64,000 bases of DNA, taken from the NCBI RefSeq assembly GCF_036669915.1, contig NC_089317.1:8582911-8646910 (forward strand), written 5' to 3'. Position 1 is the stretch's first letter. Each line of letters opens with the position of its first letter. Source of the stretch: Pocillopora verrucosa (taxonomy: Eukaryota > Cnidaria > Anthozoa > Scleractinia > Pocilloporidae). The notes below the pieces were generated by a model that worked only from the letters and a program-made list of their open reading frames with translations, was not told the origin of the DNA and did not search any database. A program made the position numbers and the translations under genes. Shown piece after piece: positions 10,661 to 24,509 of the stretch.

Positions 10661-13600
10661 ATTTACGTATATGAAGTGTATGCTATGAAAAATGGTTAAA
10701 TTTTAAGCTCTATAGAGCCCTTTCGATAAAAAAATCGTTAAAACAAAACCAAAGCCGTTCCGGATTACCCTCGATGGTCAATTAAAACTTTTTAAGAAAC
10801 ACTCTCCTCTTATATAGGGCTCTTCAAAGCGAGGTCGCGTTCAAATTTGCTGCTTTATTGATTATCGCCATTAAGAGCAGTTGAAGTGTGGTTGAATTTA
10901 TACATGACTTTCATGCATAATACACGCGCGAGATGGTTTGTTAGTCTCCATTTATACTCAATGGGAAATGTGTCAACTTAACCTTTAGCAATTCTAGCCA
11001 ACATATTTGATTGAGGGAAGTCTAAGAAATGCAACAGGAAGTTCTAAGCCATATTTTCAGGGTACAACGACAATTTTATCTAGGATGGAAGATGCCCATG
11101 GTTTGAATAGGTAAGTAATTTGTTCAATTTTAAAATGAAGTAAAAAAGATAGTTTAAGACATATAATTCATTTTTAGTTTTTCGACACATTGATACAAAA
11201 AGTGAATTCCAAATTTGAGAGTTCATAAGAAAATTTACCTTTTCACTTACGGTTCCAAAGATTGCAGGTACAATAATTTACATAGGTGAGATCAATGCTA
11301 AGATTACTAAGAAAGATTTGGTAAATACATTAGAGATTTTCAGTTCATTTTCAATTCATTTTCAATTTATTTCCAATTTTTGCTGGATACTTCATTAGTA
11401 TTGTAAAAAAAAATTTAGGTAACAGTTCCTTTTTTTCCCCATGCATATGGACATCACAGGTTGCAAAAAGGAAACTCAGTTTTTTCTGTGAGCTTGTACA
11501 AGCATGAATATTATAGCATTTTGTTTCTGAAATGGCTTGAGCAAGAAGCTCATCTTTTAGATTCTGGAGGAAACTTTCTCGGCCAACGGCAAAGCAATAT
11601 TTACATATATAAAAGGAACTTTCTTATCTTAGTGGGAAAACGAGACGAATGTCTTTATACGGGAGCATCGATAAGACAAAGTTTCTTGTTGCTACCAAAA
11701 CTTTTGGATTAGGTTAAGTTCACTTTCAGTCTTTGGAGGTTTCCAGTTTTTGATATTCCATAAAACACATTCATTACAAGTACGATTATTTCAAACTTCC
11801 TGGCTTTTTCAAATGTTTTCACTAGTCTTTTTGGTGACTTTGGTCTCTTATTAGCCAACTAGTTTAGTTTGAAGAAGTGAAATAAGCAGTGTTTTTTAAA
11901 AAGACAGGTTTGCATACGCGTCGCTTCACTGTAATGGTTTTTGAGAAAGCGTTCTCTTTCTGATGAATAATTTTGTTATGAGATAAAGTAATAAAGACGC
12001 TAAGGACAGAATTTGTGTGATATTACTCAGAAACCTTCATTATTCACACTTCTAACCTTTAATAGTATCAAGTAGGTATACCGATCTGACTTGTAAAACC
12101 ATACATAGTTTTAACCAATATGATATCGATTCAGATAGACTGTAACTATTAAACGACTTAAAAATATACTCCCGCAGGAAATTCACCACCATGACTGAAG
12201 GAAAAGGGTATTGACTTAATGTCTGTCGTCCTAAGACAATTAAATAATTAGTTTGGTCTTCAAATTCAACTGATTTCATCGATTTCAGTCGACTGTTCAA
12301 CCATAAACAATGTAGGTGAAAAAGAAAAAACCTGTCTCATTTTATGTTCCACTACAAAGAAAGATCAAAGAGACATTCAAAATTCTTATTTAAAAATTTT
12401 GATAACATCAACCACGTATTTCACTCTGAACAGTAAAAATCACACGCATGAATGTATTTATTTAATTTTTTTATTAACAAGGAAGTTATCAATTCTGGCA
12501 AACTGTTCCTTATGATCAAATGAGACAAAGTATGCATTTGACCATCTGCTACATTCAGACCTTTCCACCATTTATTTCCCGAGCAGTTTAAACAAATTAA
12601 AAGTGTTCCCGTCCACTTCACCCGATTGTTCATACAAAAACGACGCGACGAGAAAAAAAACGTTGCGAAAAAACCTACCTTTATTTGTAAGACAGGATAA
12701 CCTACCTCTAGGATTGATAGACATTTCGTGCATTTTTACTGGTTTATGTTCAAGTGATGACACTCGTTGCATTTCCTTATCTGCCCCCTCAAATGGCTCA
12801 ATTTTCAAATTTTTACTCGGGTAGTAAATTAAGTATCTTCCTTACGATTGGTCGTCGGCATGATAAGTCGTCTTACCATATTTCTCATTCAGATCAAATA
12901 TTGACACTTCCTTTAAATTGAGGAAGTCGAAGCCCCTTTTTTTACCCTTCATCTAAATTCTTTATCACACGGTAAATCGCAAGGTAAGTTGATTCTATAA
13001 AATTTCTTTCGAAGCGTCAAATTGACATAAATTTAAAGCAATTATGAGAAAGTTCCGAGATTTCATTTCTATCAAGAGCTCCGCTCGTGTTTTGGTGAAA
13101 AACAACGTCAAAGCAATGAAGAAAGTGATTTAGACATGTTTGCGACGAAAAGCTTCAAATATAACTTGCTCCAATAGCTACATTTTTTTCTTTTTTTGAA
13201 ATCGTTTTTGCACATAAAATTGATTCAACGGAATTGGTATTACATTATTGGCGATAAGCAAGGTTCGGACCATCATTTTTTGTAGTAAATATTATCAATA
13301 GAATTTTTGTTACTGAGCTGAGGCTCCACGATGGGAGGCGCTCGCCAGTGATAATTTAGCTTTGCCTTGATTTTCTTCAATTTGCTCCGTTAAAATCTCT
13401 AAAAATTTTCACAATTTGTGAAATTTGTCTTGCCGATCATTTAAAAGCCGAAAACAGTTGGGGTTGCAGAGGCAGTTTCCTCGCCATTTGCAATTTCGTG
13501 TTCTATCCCTCTATCTTAAATTTGGTCTTAGGAATTTTTTGAAAACAGACAGTATGAATGGCACAAGTATGTTTAACAATCTAGCAAATTTTAGGAAATT

Positions 13601-14832
13601 CCTCATAAAGGAGACGCGATAAATATTGCCCGAAAGATCCGTATTTGTTTGTTGCGAAACATTACGTTATGGAATAGGACTTTGCCAAGAATCTGTATCT
13701 GAGCATGCGTTAACTTTCAATTCTGTCGCCTTTTGGAAATCTTTCCCGCAGTGTTTTCTTTCGGTTGACCTCTTTTTCAGGCGTAGAAGACCTATGAATA
13801 TTACGGATACAGTTGCTGAAAACCCTAGATTCCATAACATAAAAACTGTATTGTGTTACACTGCCTTAACACACCCCTTTAGATAATAATCGTGCGATCG
13901 TATGGAGCTGCCCCGTTTGTTTTGCACGTTGACACTTTTATACTTGCGCTATGTTCGCACCCAGATGTCGCGCGGTACAAAAACCCTTTGGAGCCTTCTT
14001 AAGTTGAATTTCCAACTCTCAGGCGCCAGTTATTTCTTCTCTATCGGACATTTATTTCCAGAACAACTCATTTTTAAAGTCCATGAATATTAACTGACTA
14101 TAATACAAACTTCCCGAAGGCAGAAAGGTCTTGAACAGTTCTTAAGGCAAGGTAATGAACTTTATTTTTCGTTCTCAGTTTTGATCATGACTTGACAGTT
14201 TCAACTGTTACAACCCAACAATGATTAAATAATATTATCTCGTAATCTAGAAGGTGGCGAATCTTAGGGAAGAAAAACATGAAGTTAATTTATTTCAGAG
14301 CAGCATTTATACGCCGAAACCGTGATTTTCATATGTGCGATTGAAAAGTTCATGTCGAATTTTGACACTGAGATTTCAAAGAGTAAGCTAATCATTCCAA
14401 AACTGTGTTGAAATTGGTCAAAATTTGCAGTTTGCCAGTGACAAAGCTATGCTTTGCTCCTCTTTTCTAACTGATATCGAAACGGTAAATAATTAGGAAA
14501 TTAGGAGAAAATTTTCAAACCAAAATCCCATATTACACGCCGCGGCATTATTAAGATCTATTCACTTCTCAGCAGCCGAAGAGACAAAATTGCGCATCAA
14601 GAGTTTATTTTTTTTAATATACCACTCTTCGGTATATTGACAGAAATAAACAATTTTTTTGTTTTCTAAATGGTATAAACTAAAAAAAAAATAACCTACT
14701 TCAACATCGATAAAAGTGTAGGATATTCATCTCGCCGCTTTACAGCTCGGTAAATATCTGCATCTACTCACCTCCACCTCGGTAAATGATTGTGAAACAG
14801 TGGAGATGATCACTATATGGTTTTTAGAGCGT
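10661..14832. repeat. Tandem spacer unit 1, non-coding
   Basis: First of three related spacer units. A recognisable landmark, AACCTTTA...TCTAGCC...ATATTTGATT, lies at about 10,979 here, 16,260 in unit 2 and 21,152 in unit 3. Copy B repeats it at about 53,826 and 62,031. Small open frames (for example 11,461-11,712) recur between units but differ by frameshifts and unconstrained substitutions, so no gene is called. Confidence 0.75.
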
Positions 14833-15078
14833 ATTTCTTTAACTTCGTTGGGCAATTTGAGATTTTCTTCACACGTTTTTCAAACGCGACTTCTGTTCCG
14901 TCCTCCAGAATCTGTTGCAAACAAGGAAGACGTCCGTCCTTCTTCTCAAAAAGGTCAAATGGGGTCTCTTAATCTCACGATCCGATTAAGATCAAGATCA
15001 AGCGTCAACAGCAGAAGAAGAAGGACAAGAGTCAACCTAACCTTTTGTAACGAGACGTTCCATACAATTAGTATTTAA
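14833..15078 (+). pseudogene. GPCR C-terminal tail fragment, copy A
   Basis: Codes in part for the end of TM7, helix 8 and the C-tail of the local GPCR family. A frame-shifted FKRDF-like stretch is followed by 'SSQKGQMGSLNLT', 'RLRSRSSVNSRR' and 'CNETFHTISI'. No upstream helices are present, and the NPxxY region is scrambled. It marks the start of the second tandem unit, left by an older duplication of the receptor together with its 3' flank. Confidence 0.88.
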
Positions 15079-18000
15079 CGGCTTGCGGGGAATAAAAGAA
15101 GAACACAGACTTGGTGCCACATTTACGAGTCAAAGGATCCCGCTGAATCGCCATTAAGAGCAGTTGTGTGATTGAACTGAAACATAACTTTCACTTATTA
15201 CAAACGCGCGAGGTGGTTTGTCAGTCTCCATTTATACTCAAGGACAGAGAGAGGCATTGTAAAAGGTTTTTCGCCCAGAGACACAGCACAAACAAATAAT
15301 TAATGACATCCACGCGTTCTGTCCGATGTAGTAATATGTATTTTTGCGTAATTATTTCTTGGATTGTTGTAGTAGTTTTGAAATGATAAGTAGTACTTTT
15401 GCGCTTGTGGATTATTAAGGGGAGTAGCAATCGTTAGGTATCAAGAGATAATGTTAGATATCATTCACGGAAGTCAAAAAAACGTGTCTAGCACATGAAG
15501 TGGTGGCTATCAAGTCAAAGAGGAAGTGTGCTGCAGAAACCTTTTCCGTATCTCTGCAAATTAGAATCCACTTATGTCATTATTACACTGATTGAGGTTT
15601 GAGATTCCAAAGAGTAACCTGGTCTTTGGACAGCTGTCTTCGTACATTGTATGTGCTCAAGAATTCGACGATGAACGCCGCCATTTTGAATCGTGCTGTG
15701 CAGCCTAGCTTTTTTATCGTGACGTAACTGAGTCTCGCTCCGAATTTTTTCTCTGTTTGAATAATTTAGAGATCGAAACTGGACTCTAGTTTCTCTTCAG
15801 AAACTTGACTCACGGTGCGCGGTAAATCTTCAGGAGCACTTTCTAAAAGCAGAGAGAAAAGGCTTTGTCTTTCTAATTCTCCTTTCTTAACTATTTTTCA
15901 CGATAAGTAAAGTACTGATTTTTTTTTTTCTGGAAAGAGCATATCAACAAAAGCAAAGGTACATAAAAGAACTTAATGAAAATGAGAAGGTATTGAAAAA
16001 CTCTGGATTTTAGTCAATTTTTGAGTCTCAAGTTCTTAGCAGTTTTTTTCATTAAAATAGGCCCACAAGGATGAAGAGCTGTCAAAGAATAAACAAAACT
16101 TTATTGAAAACAAGACAAATATATCCGTAGTATATATATTTATGTATTCTTCAGTTAAGGTATAAATTTTAATTTTTATACGTGTCATTTTAATATTTCT
16201 TTTTGTTTTGTTTTAAAATGCGAGGCGATCATTGCCGTCAACTGAGAAGGAGTCGACTTAACCTTTAATAATTCTAGCCGACATATTTGATTAACGGAGG
16301 TCTAGAAAATGCAACAGGAAGCTGAAAGCCATATTTTTTAGGGTACAACGACAATCTAATCCAGGATGGAAGATGCCCATGGTTTGAATTATAGGTAAAT
16401 AATTTTCTCAATTTCAAGATGAAATCAGAGATAGTTTAAGACGTATTCATTTTCAGTTGGTCGACACTTTGGTACAAAAAGTAAATTAGAAATTTGAGAG
16501 GTCAAAAGTTAATTTCCCTTTTCACTCACGGTTCCAAAGATTGTATGTACAAATGATTTACATAGGTGAGATCAAAGCCAAAATTTTATGAAAAAAATTT
16601 GGTAAATGCATTAAAGGTTTGAGTTCATTTTCAAATTTTTGGGTAACAGTTCCTTTTTTTCCTATGTAAATGGACAGCGTAGGATGCAAAAAAGGAGTTT
16701 TTTTCCGTGAGCTTGTACAAGTATGAAGATTGTAGCTTTTTTTTCCTGAAATGGCTTGAGCAAGAAGCTCATCTTTTATATTCCCGCCAGAATACAAAAG
16801 ATGAGGAACTTTCTTATCATGGTGGGAAAACGAGGCTAATGTCTTTATCCGGGAGCATTAATAAGACAAAGTTCTTGTTGCCACCAAAATGTTTGGATTA
16901 GGTAAACTTCACTTTCAGTCTCCGGAGGTTTGCACTTTATGATGGTCCAAAGAACAAATTCATTACATGCGCGATTATTTCAGACTTTCAGTTTTTTCAA
17001 ATGTTTCTTCCAGTATTTTTGGTGACTTTGGTGTTCTCTTGGCCAGTAAGTTTTGGTTTAAACACTAGTTTTTTAAAAGACAGGTTTGCATAAGTGTCGC
17101 TTCGCTTTAATGGTTTCTAAAAGTTTTCTCTTTCTGATAAATAATTTTGCAATCAGATAAAGTAAATAAAGACCCTGGGAGCAGAATCTGTGGGATATTA
17201 CCTAGAAATCTGTATTATTCACACTTCTAAGCTTTGATAGTATCAGCTAAGTATGCCGATCTGATTAGTAGTCATACATAGTTTTTATATTCCGACTAAT
17301 ATGATTTCGATTCTGACAAACTGTTATTATAAACCGAGGTAAAGAAATGTTTTCCTACAGGAAAATTTACCACCATGATGGAAAATGGTATTGACTTAAT
17401 TTATGTCATCCTAAGGCAATTTAATTATTAGTTTTGCCTCTAAATTTTACTTATTTCATCGACTTCAGTCGACTGTTCAAACATAGACGACGCAAGTGAA
17501 TAAAAAGATCCTTTCTCACTTTGTGTCCCCCCTGTATAGCACGATCAAAGAGACATTATTCAAAATTTTTGTTTAAAAGTCTTGATAACGTCAACCAGGT
17601 ATATCACTCTGAACAGTAAAAACACACATGCATGTATCTATTTCCATTTTTTATTATCAAGGAATTTATCGAAGTGCAAACGGTAAACTGTTCCTTATGA
17701 TCAAATGGGGCAATGTACTTTGAGTTAAAAATTTATCTCTAATGATGCAGGGAAATTATTATATTCATTTAACCATCTGCTATATTCAGACCTTTCCACC
17801 ATTTATTTTCCGAGCAGTTTAAATAAATTAAAACTGTTCCTGTCCCCTTCTTCTGATTGTTCAAACAAAAACCACGTTACGAGAACAAAAAAAAGGTTTC
17901 GAAAAAAGCTATCTTGCTTTCTACGACAGGATAACTTATCTCGAGGATTGACAGACGTTATAATTTTATTGGTTTATGTTCAAGTGATGTCACACGTTGC

Positions 18001-19622
18001 ATTTCCTTGTCTGCCCTCTCAAATGGCTGAGTAATTTTCTATTGAATTTTAGTCTGTTAGTAATTTAAGTATCTTCTCTACGATTGGTCGTCCGAATGAT
18101 AAGTCATCTTACCATACTTCTCACTCAGATCGAATATTGACATTTCCTTGAAATTGAGGAAGTCGAGGCTATTTTGCTTTTTTTTTTTTTCTGTGCATCT
18201 CACTCAGCTCTTTACAACATGGTAAGTAGTAGCAAGGTAAGTTGATTCTATAGCTTTTCTTTTGAAGCCTCAAAATTGACATTATTTCAAAGCAATTATG
18301 AGAAAGTTCCGAAATTTCATTTCTATCAAGAGCTCCGTTATTGTTTTGGTGGAAAACAATGTCACAGCAAAGAGGAAAGTTATTTAGCCATGGTTGCGGC
18401 GAAAAGCTTTAAATGTTACTTGCTCCAATAGCTACATTGTTTTTTCATTGTTAGAAATGGCTATGCACCTAAAATCGATTCAACGGAACACGTTATGTCC
18501 AATGAAATCTCATAAAGATGAAACTATCTCCGTCATGGAGAACTTGAGGAGGCTCAATAGGGTTTTTGCTCAATGTTTGCGCGCGCATCAGGGTAATGTT
18601 TCTCTCGTAACTTTTTAGGTTATTTTTTTCATTTCACGGTCACTTAAAGCCATCAAAAGGTTCGGACTTTCGTTTGCTGTAGTAAATATTATCAAAATGA
18701 TTTTCGTTACTAGGCTGAGGCTCCATGAAGGAAGATGCTTGCCAGTGTTAATTTGGCTTTGCTTTTGATTTTCTTCAATTTGCTCGGGTGAGATCTCTCA
18801 AAATGTTCACAATTTGTGCAATTTGTCCTGCCGATCATTTGAAAGCCAAAAAAATTGGGGTTGCAGAGGCAGTATCCTCACTATTTGCAATTTTGCGTTT
18901 TTTCCTCTATCTCAAATTTTGGTCCTACGAATTTTTTGAAAACAGGCAGTAGGAAGGAAAGAAATATGTTCAACGACCTAGCAAATCTAAGGATATTCCA
19001 CCGGAGGAAACGCAATAAATATTGCTCTAAAGATCCTTACTTTCTTTGTTGCAAAATATTGCGTAATGGAATAGAAGTTCGCGAAGATCTGTATCTGAGC
19101 GTGCGTACACTTTCGAAGCTGTCGCCTTTTGGCAATCTTTCCCATCGTGTTTGCTGTTTGGCTGACTTCTTTTTCACGCGTAGAAGGCCTATGAATATTA
19201 CAGGTGTAGTTGCTGGAACACATAGATTCCATGACATAAAAACTGTATCGTGTTAAACTGTTTAAGCACACTTTTGAACATTGATCATGATTTGAAAGTT
19301 TCAACCGGTACAACCCAACAATGATTAAGACCATATTATCTCGTAACGAATATTGGGAAAGAAAAACATGAAGTTAATTTATTTCAAAGCAGCATGTGTA
19401 CACCGAAACCACGTCATATCCGCGATTGAAAAGAATTTTGACACTGAGATTTAAAAGAGTAAGCTAATCATACCAAAATTGTGTTGAAATCTGTCAAAAT
19501 TTGCTGTTTGCGAGTGACAAAGCTAAGCTTTGCTCCTCTTTTCCAATTGTTATCGAAATGATAAATTATTCGGAGATTAGTAGAAAATTTTCAAACCAGA
19601 ATCCCAAATTGCACCCCGCAGC
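15079..19622. repeat. Tandem spacer unit 2, non-coding
   Basis: Homologous to unit 1 (from 10,860) and unit 3 (from 20,956). Its first kilobase also matches the 3' flank of the intact GPCR (39,640-40,440) at lower similarity. No gene is recognised. Frames such as 18,855-19,256 correspond to shifted, unconserved frames in unit 1. Confidence 0.72.
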
Positions 19623-20955
19623 AAATTTTCGTAAATATCTTTTTTTATAGTATGTACTACAGAGTACAGAATAATGAACATTGCGGCCACCAAAAACGTC
19701 AGACTACCGTCCAAATCTGGACGAGGAGATGGAATTAACGTACACTGATCCGAACCTAGAATCGGACCCAGAGGATAGCCCTCCAGCATCACAACTCGAG
19801 CCAAGGCATAAAGCTGAATTCGCCAAGCAACGCAGCAACGAAGGTCTACACCTTCAAAAAGAAAGCCGTCAAAAAGAAAACCTTCCGAGGAATAGCCGAT
19901 CCACGCGGCAGCCAAGGAAGAGGAAACATGAAGACACCATCAGCGCTATCCAGTTCAAGAAGCAAAAAACTGAAACCTCCATTTTAAAACTGGAGAGACA
20001 CTTACAACAAAAGACTTGCCCTAAGTCACTTCAATACAAGGCGAAGGCAAACGTCACGCCTGACGAAACCTTTCGACAGGAAATAAGCGCTATTAAAAGT
20101 CACGCCGAAGAACAATACGTTAGCGCCCTAGTGCGCTTCCATCAGCGTAGACTTGTTAGTCACAAGAACAAACTTGAAAAGGCTAATATTGCCAAGTCTC
20201 GATCACAATACAATGTAAATACACGTGAAAGATCACGTTTGCCCTTGAAGAACACTTTAAATACTGATGCCGACAGGATAGACAAAAAAGAAAATCAGCT
20301 TTCAGAGCTGAAAGATCTTATATGTACACGCTTTCAGAGTGATAATAAACATGTTGAAAAGTACAACATTGTCATCTCTGAAAAATTAGTCCAAAAGATT
20401 CCAAAACGAAGCTATCCTCGACGTCAAAACTCACTACAAACCGACCGAGACCTTCCAATATACACACTATTCATCTTGCCACCCGCCAGGTGTTAAAAAA
20501 GGCTTTATTAAAGGAGAAGCTATCAGACTTCTAAGAATAAACTCCTCGGAAAGAAATTTCCAGGAGGCCATGTGTAACTTCAAAACACGACTTGAAGCAC
20601 GTGGTTACCCAAAAAGCCTAATTGAAAAAACGTTAACTGAGGTCTCGTTTGCCGCAAGGCAGTCGACACTTAAAAAAGAAACGAAAAAAACTACAGGCAA
20701 AATATTGCCTTTTGTGACAGCATACCACCCAGGGGTTAAAAATTTAAAACAAATACTGATGCAAGAATGGAACCTCATCCAAAATCAGCCACTGCTGAAA
20801 ACAATTTACAAAACGCCTCCGATTATATCATACAAAAGAGGTAAATCGCTCAAAGACATACTCGTCAGAGCGAAGCTTTAATTAAAGACTTTTGCGTCGC
20901 AAACGTAAAACCACAGAGGGGAGTCTGTGTAGGCCTGTCTATGACCTTTTCAATA
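19623..20955 (+). mobile_element. Penelope-like element, internally deleted
   Basis: Unit 2 homology stops at about 19,622 and unit 3 homology begins at about 20,956. Between them lies coding sequence typical of cnidarian Penelope-like retroelements: the N-terminal basic region joined directly to the C-terminal connector, without the reverse-transcriptase core. The GIY-YIG endonuclease also appears to be lost. Flanking terminal repeats were not identified. Confidence 0.75.
19681..20881 (+). pseudogene. Penelope-like polyprotein with RT core missing
   Basis: The first frame (first ATG at about 19,731, to 20,496) is lysine- and arginine-rich. It has an acidic start ('ELTYTDPNLESDPED') and the block 'CPKSLQYKAKANVTPDETF', which I associate with the region upstream of RT in coral and hydra Penelope-like proteins. 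A second frame, readable from about 20,408 to 20,881, has 'HYSSCHPPGVKKGFIKGEA', 'RLLRINSS', 'LPFVTAYHPGVKNLK' and 'SYKRGKSLKDILVRAKL'. That is the segment between RT thumb and GIY-YIG. The two frames meet near 20,400 in different phases. The RT motifs (including YxDD) are absent, so the copy is dead. Confidence 0.75.
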
Positions 20956-23900
20956 GGCCCAGAAGGATGAAAAGCTGTCAAAGTATAAATGAAACTTTAT
21001 TGAAAACAAGACAAATATTTCCGTAGTCAATATATTTATGTATTCTTCAGTTTAGGTAGAAATTTTAATTTATACGTGCCATTTTAATATTTCTTTTTGT
21101 TTTGTTTTAAAATGCGAGGCGATCAATGCCGTCAGCTGAGAATGAGTCGACTTAACCTTTAACAGTTCTAGCCAACATATTTGATTAACGGAAGTCTAGA
21201 AAATGCAACAGAAGCTGTAAGCCGTATTTTTTGGGGTATAACAACAATCTAATCCAGGATGGAAGATGCCCACGGTTTGAATTATAGGTTAGTAATTTTT
21301 CCAATTCTAAGATGAAATCAAGAAGGCAGTTTAAGACATGTTGGTCGACACTTTGATACTAAAGGTAAATTGGAAATTTGAATTCAAAAGTGAATTTCCC
21401 TTTTCACTTACGGTTCCAAAGTTGGCATGTACAAATAATTTACGTTGGTGAGATCAACGCCAAAATTATTGAGAAAGATTTGGTAAATACATTAAAGATT
21501 TGAGTTCATTTTCAATTTTTGCTGTATGCTACAGTAGTTCTGTAAATTAACGATTTGGGTTACAGTTCCCTTTTTTCTCCCATGTATATGGACATCGTAT
21601 GATGCAAAATAAGAGTTTCGTTTATGTGAGCTTGTACAAGCATGGCTTGAGCAAGAAGCTCATCTTTTGCATTCTGGTGGACACTTTTTTCGGCCAACAG
21701 CAAAACAATATTGACATATACAAGAGGAACTTTCTTATCATGGTGGGAAAACGAGAGTAATGTCTTTCTCCGGGAGCATTAATAAGACAAAGTTCTTGTT
21801 GCTACTAAAATGTTTGTATTAAGTAAACTTCACTTTCAGTCTTTGGAGGTTTGCAATTTTTGATGTTTAATAGAACACATGTGCGATTATTTCAAACTTT
21901 CAGTCTTTTTCAACTGTTTGCTCCAGTGTTTTTGGTGACTTTCGTGTTCTCTTAGCCAATACGTTTGAAGAAGTGAAATAAGCACTGGTTTTTTTAAAAG
22001 ACAGGTTTGCATAAGTGTCGCTTTGCTGTAATGGTTTTTGAGACAGCTTTCTCTTTGTGATCACTAATTTTGAATTGAGATAAAGTAAATAAAGACCCCG
22101 AGAACGTAATTTGGGGGATATTTATTAGAACCTGCGCTATTCAAACCTCTAAGCTTTGATAGTTATAGCTAGGCATGCCGATCTGATTAGTAGTCATATA
22201 TAGTTTTCATATTCCGACCAATATGAATCGATTCTGACAAACTCTTATCATAAACCGAGGTAAGGAAATGTACTCCCACAGGAAATTTACCTCCATGATC
22301 GAAGGAAAATGGTATTGACTTAATGTCTGTCGACCTAAGACAATTTGATAATTAGTTTTGCCTCTAAATTTGACTGATTTCATGGATTTCAGTCGACGCA
22401 GGTGAACAAAAAAATCCTTTCTCACTTTATGTCCCCCATGTATAGCACGGTCAAGGAGACATTGTTCAATATTTTTCGTTTAAAAGTCTTGATAACATCA
22501 ATCACGTATGTCACTCTGAACAGTAAAAACACAAACATATATGAATTTTTAATAACAAGAAAGCTATCAATTCTGGCAAACTGTTCCTTATGATCAAATG
22601 AGACAATGTTCTTTAAGTGAAAATTAATCTCTAATGATATAGGGAAATTTTTATATTCATTTAACCTTCTGCTACATTCAGACCTTTCCACCATTTATTT
22701 TCCGAGCAGTTTAAACAAATTAAAACTGTTCCCGTTCCCTTTTGATTTTTCAAACACAAACCACGTGACGAGAAAAAAAAACGTTGCAAAAAAAGCTATC
22801 TTGCTTTCCACAACAGGATAACTTACCTCTAGGATTGACAGACGTTACATTTTATATTCAAGTGATGACACTCGTTGCATTTCCTTGTCTTCCCTCTCAA
22901 ATGGCTAAGTAATTTTCTGTTGAATTTTTAGTCGGTCAGTAATTGAAGTATCTTTTGTACGATTAGTCGTCTGAATGATAAGTTATCTTACCGTACTTCT
23001 TACTCAGATTTGAAGTCGAAGCTATTTTGTTTTGTTTTGTTTTTACTGTGCATCTAAGTTCTTTACTACATGGTAAGTAGCAAGGTTAGTTGATTCTACA
23101 GCTTTTCTCTTGAAGCTTCAAAATTGACATTATTTCAAAGCAATTATGAGAAAGTTCTGAGATTTCATTTCTATCAAGAGCTCCGTTCGTGTTTTGGTGA
23201 AAAACATTATCACAACAATGAGGAAAGTAATTTAGCCAATGGTTACGACGAAAAGCTTTAAATTTAACTTGCTCCAAATGATTCTGCACCTAAAATAGAT
23301 TCAACGGAATTGGTATTACACATAACACGTAATGTTCGATGAAATCTCATGAAGATGAGAGTTTTTGCTCAATGTTGGCGCGAGCATCAGCGTAATGTTT
23401 CTCCCGTAGCTTTTTAGGTGTTTTTTTTTTTCATTTCAAGGTCACTAAAAGCCATCAAAAGGCAATGAGCGAGGTTCGAACTTTCGTTTGCTGTAGTAAA
23501 TATTATCAAAATGATTTTCGTGCTTGCTAGTGTTAATTTGGCTTTGCTTTTGATATTCTTCAATTTTCTTGAGTAAGATCTCTCAAAATTTTCACAATTT
23601 GTGCAATTTGTCCTGCCGATCATTTAAAAGCCAAAAAAAATTGGGTTGCAGAGGCAGTTTCCTCGCTATTTACAATTTTGTGTTTTCTCCCCTATCTCAA
23701 ATTTGGTCCTATGAATTTTTTGAAAACAGGCAGAAGGAAGGACAGAAATATGTTCAAATCTTCTTCTTGCTCTAAAGATCCTTATTTTCTTTGTCGAAAA
23801 ACATTACATAATGGAATAGAAGTTCGCTAAGATCTATATCTGAGCATGCGTAAACTTTCGAAGCTGTCGCCTTTTGGCAATCTTTCCTTCAGTGTTTTCG

Positions 23901-24226
23901 TTTCGGTTGACCTCTTTTTCAACCGTAGAAGGCCTATGAATATTACGGGTGCAGTTGCTGGAAATCCTTGATTCCATGACATTAAAACTGTGTTGTGCTA
24001 AACTGCTTTAACACAGCTTTTCAGATAACAATCATGCGATCGTATGGAGCCGCCATGTTTGTATTACATGTTGACACTTGTAAAGCTCGCGGTATGTTCG
24101 CACTCAGATGTCGCGTGGTAAAAAACACTATGGAGCCTCCTCAAGTCGAATTTGTAACTCAAATTTTATGAAAAATAACTGACTGTAACACAAACTTTCC
24201 GCAGGCAGAAAGGTCTTGATCAGTTC
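20956..24226. repeat. Tandem spacer unit 3, non-coding
   Basis: Third spacer unit, homologous to 16,056 onward of unit 2 and 10,975 onward of unit 1, with its own deletions. It has no GPCR tail fragment at its start. It is interrupted at 24,227 by the Kolobok element, and the homology resumes briefly at 29,472. Confidence 0.75.
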
Positions 24227-24249
24227 TTAAAGGAGAACTGAAGCCAAAA
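24227..24249. repeat. Kolobok left TSD and TIR
   Basis: TTAA followed by AGGAGAACTGAAGCCAAA. The right partner ends at 29,467. Confidence 0.9.
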
Positions 24250-24509
24250 ATTGAGTTAATTTCTTTCGATAGCCAAAGTGACGAAATTCTCGATTTCAGG
24301 CGTTATTTGTGCTAAATGTGTCTTGCCTTGGAGAAATATTTCTTTAAATTTTGTATTTTCGCACTGTTTCGGCTTTCAATCCGTGGGCACCAATTTTAAA
24401 TCAGCGGTCTTCCAAATGAGCCTGTGACGTATGTTATGGGGATCACTTTAGAACGTGTTATCGTTCGGCTAAATTATAATACAAATTGCTTCTTCGTCGA
24501 CCCTTCGTC

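Larger units (their letters stand above)
1..18747 (+). repeat. Segmental duplication, copy A
   Basis: The block from base 1 to about 18,747 matches 45,689-64,000 almost line for line, in the same orientation. Single-base differences are scattered at roughly one or two per 60-base line (judged by eye, not computed). Large indels separate the copies: a 3.5-kb Helentron and about 235 bp at 3,087-3,320 are present only here. This copy lacks about 118 bp near 1,820, about 640 bp after 10,650 and the LINE near 14,650. The left end runs off the window. It could be a genuine tandem duplication with a 45.7-kb period, or two haplotypes placed in series by the assembler. Confidence 0.93.

Noticed and set aside
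11461..11712. Small open frame with 'FLKWLEQEAHLL', recurring at about 16,707, 54,297 and 62,474
   Set aside because: Recurrence follows from the tandem spacer units. The frames shift and diverge outside a short block, some start without ATG, and no family is recognised.
13425..13886. Open frames recurring in units 1, 2 and copy B (for example 18,855-19,256)
   Set aside because: Substitutions are spread without respect to codon position and frames break between copies, so there is no sign of protein constraint.
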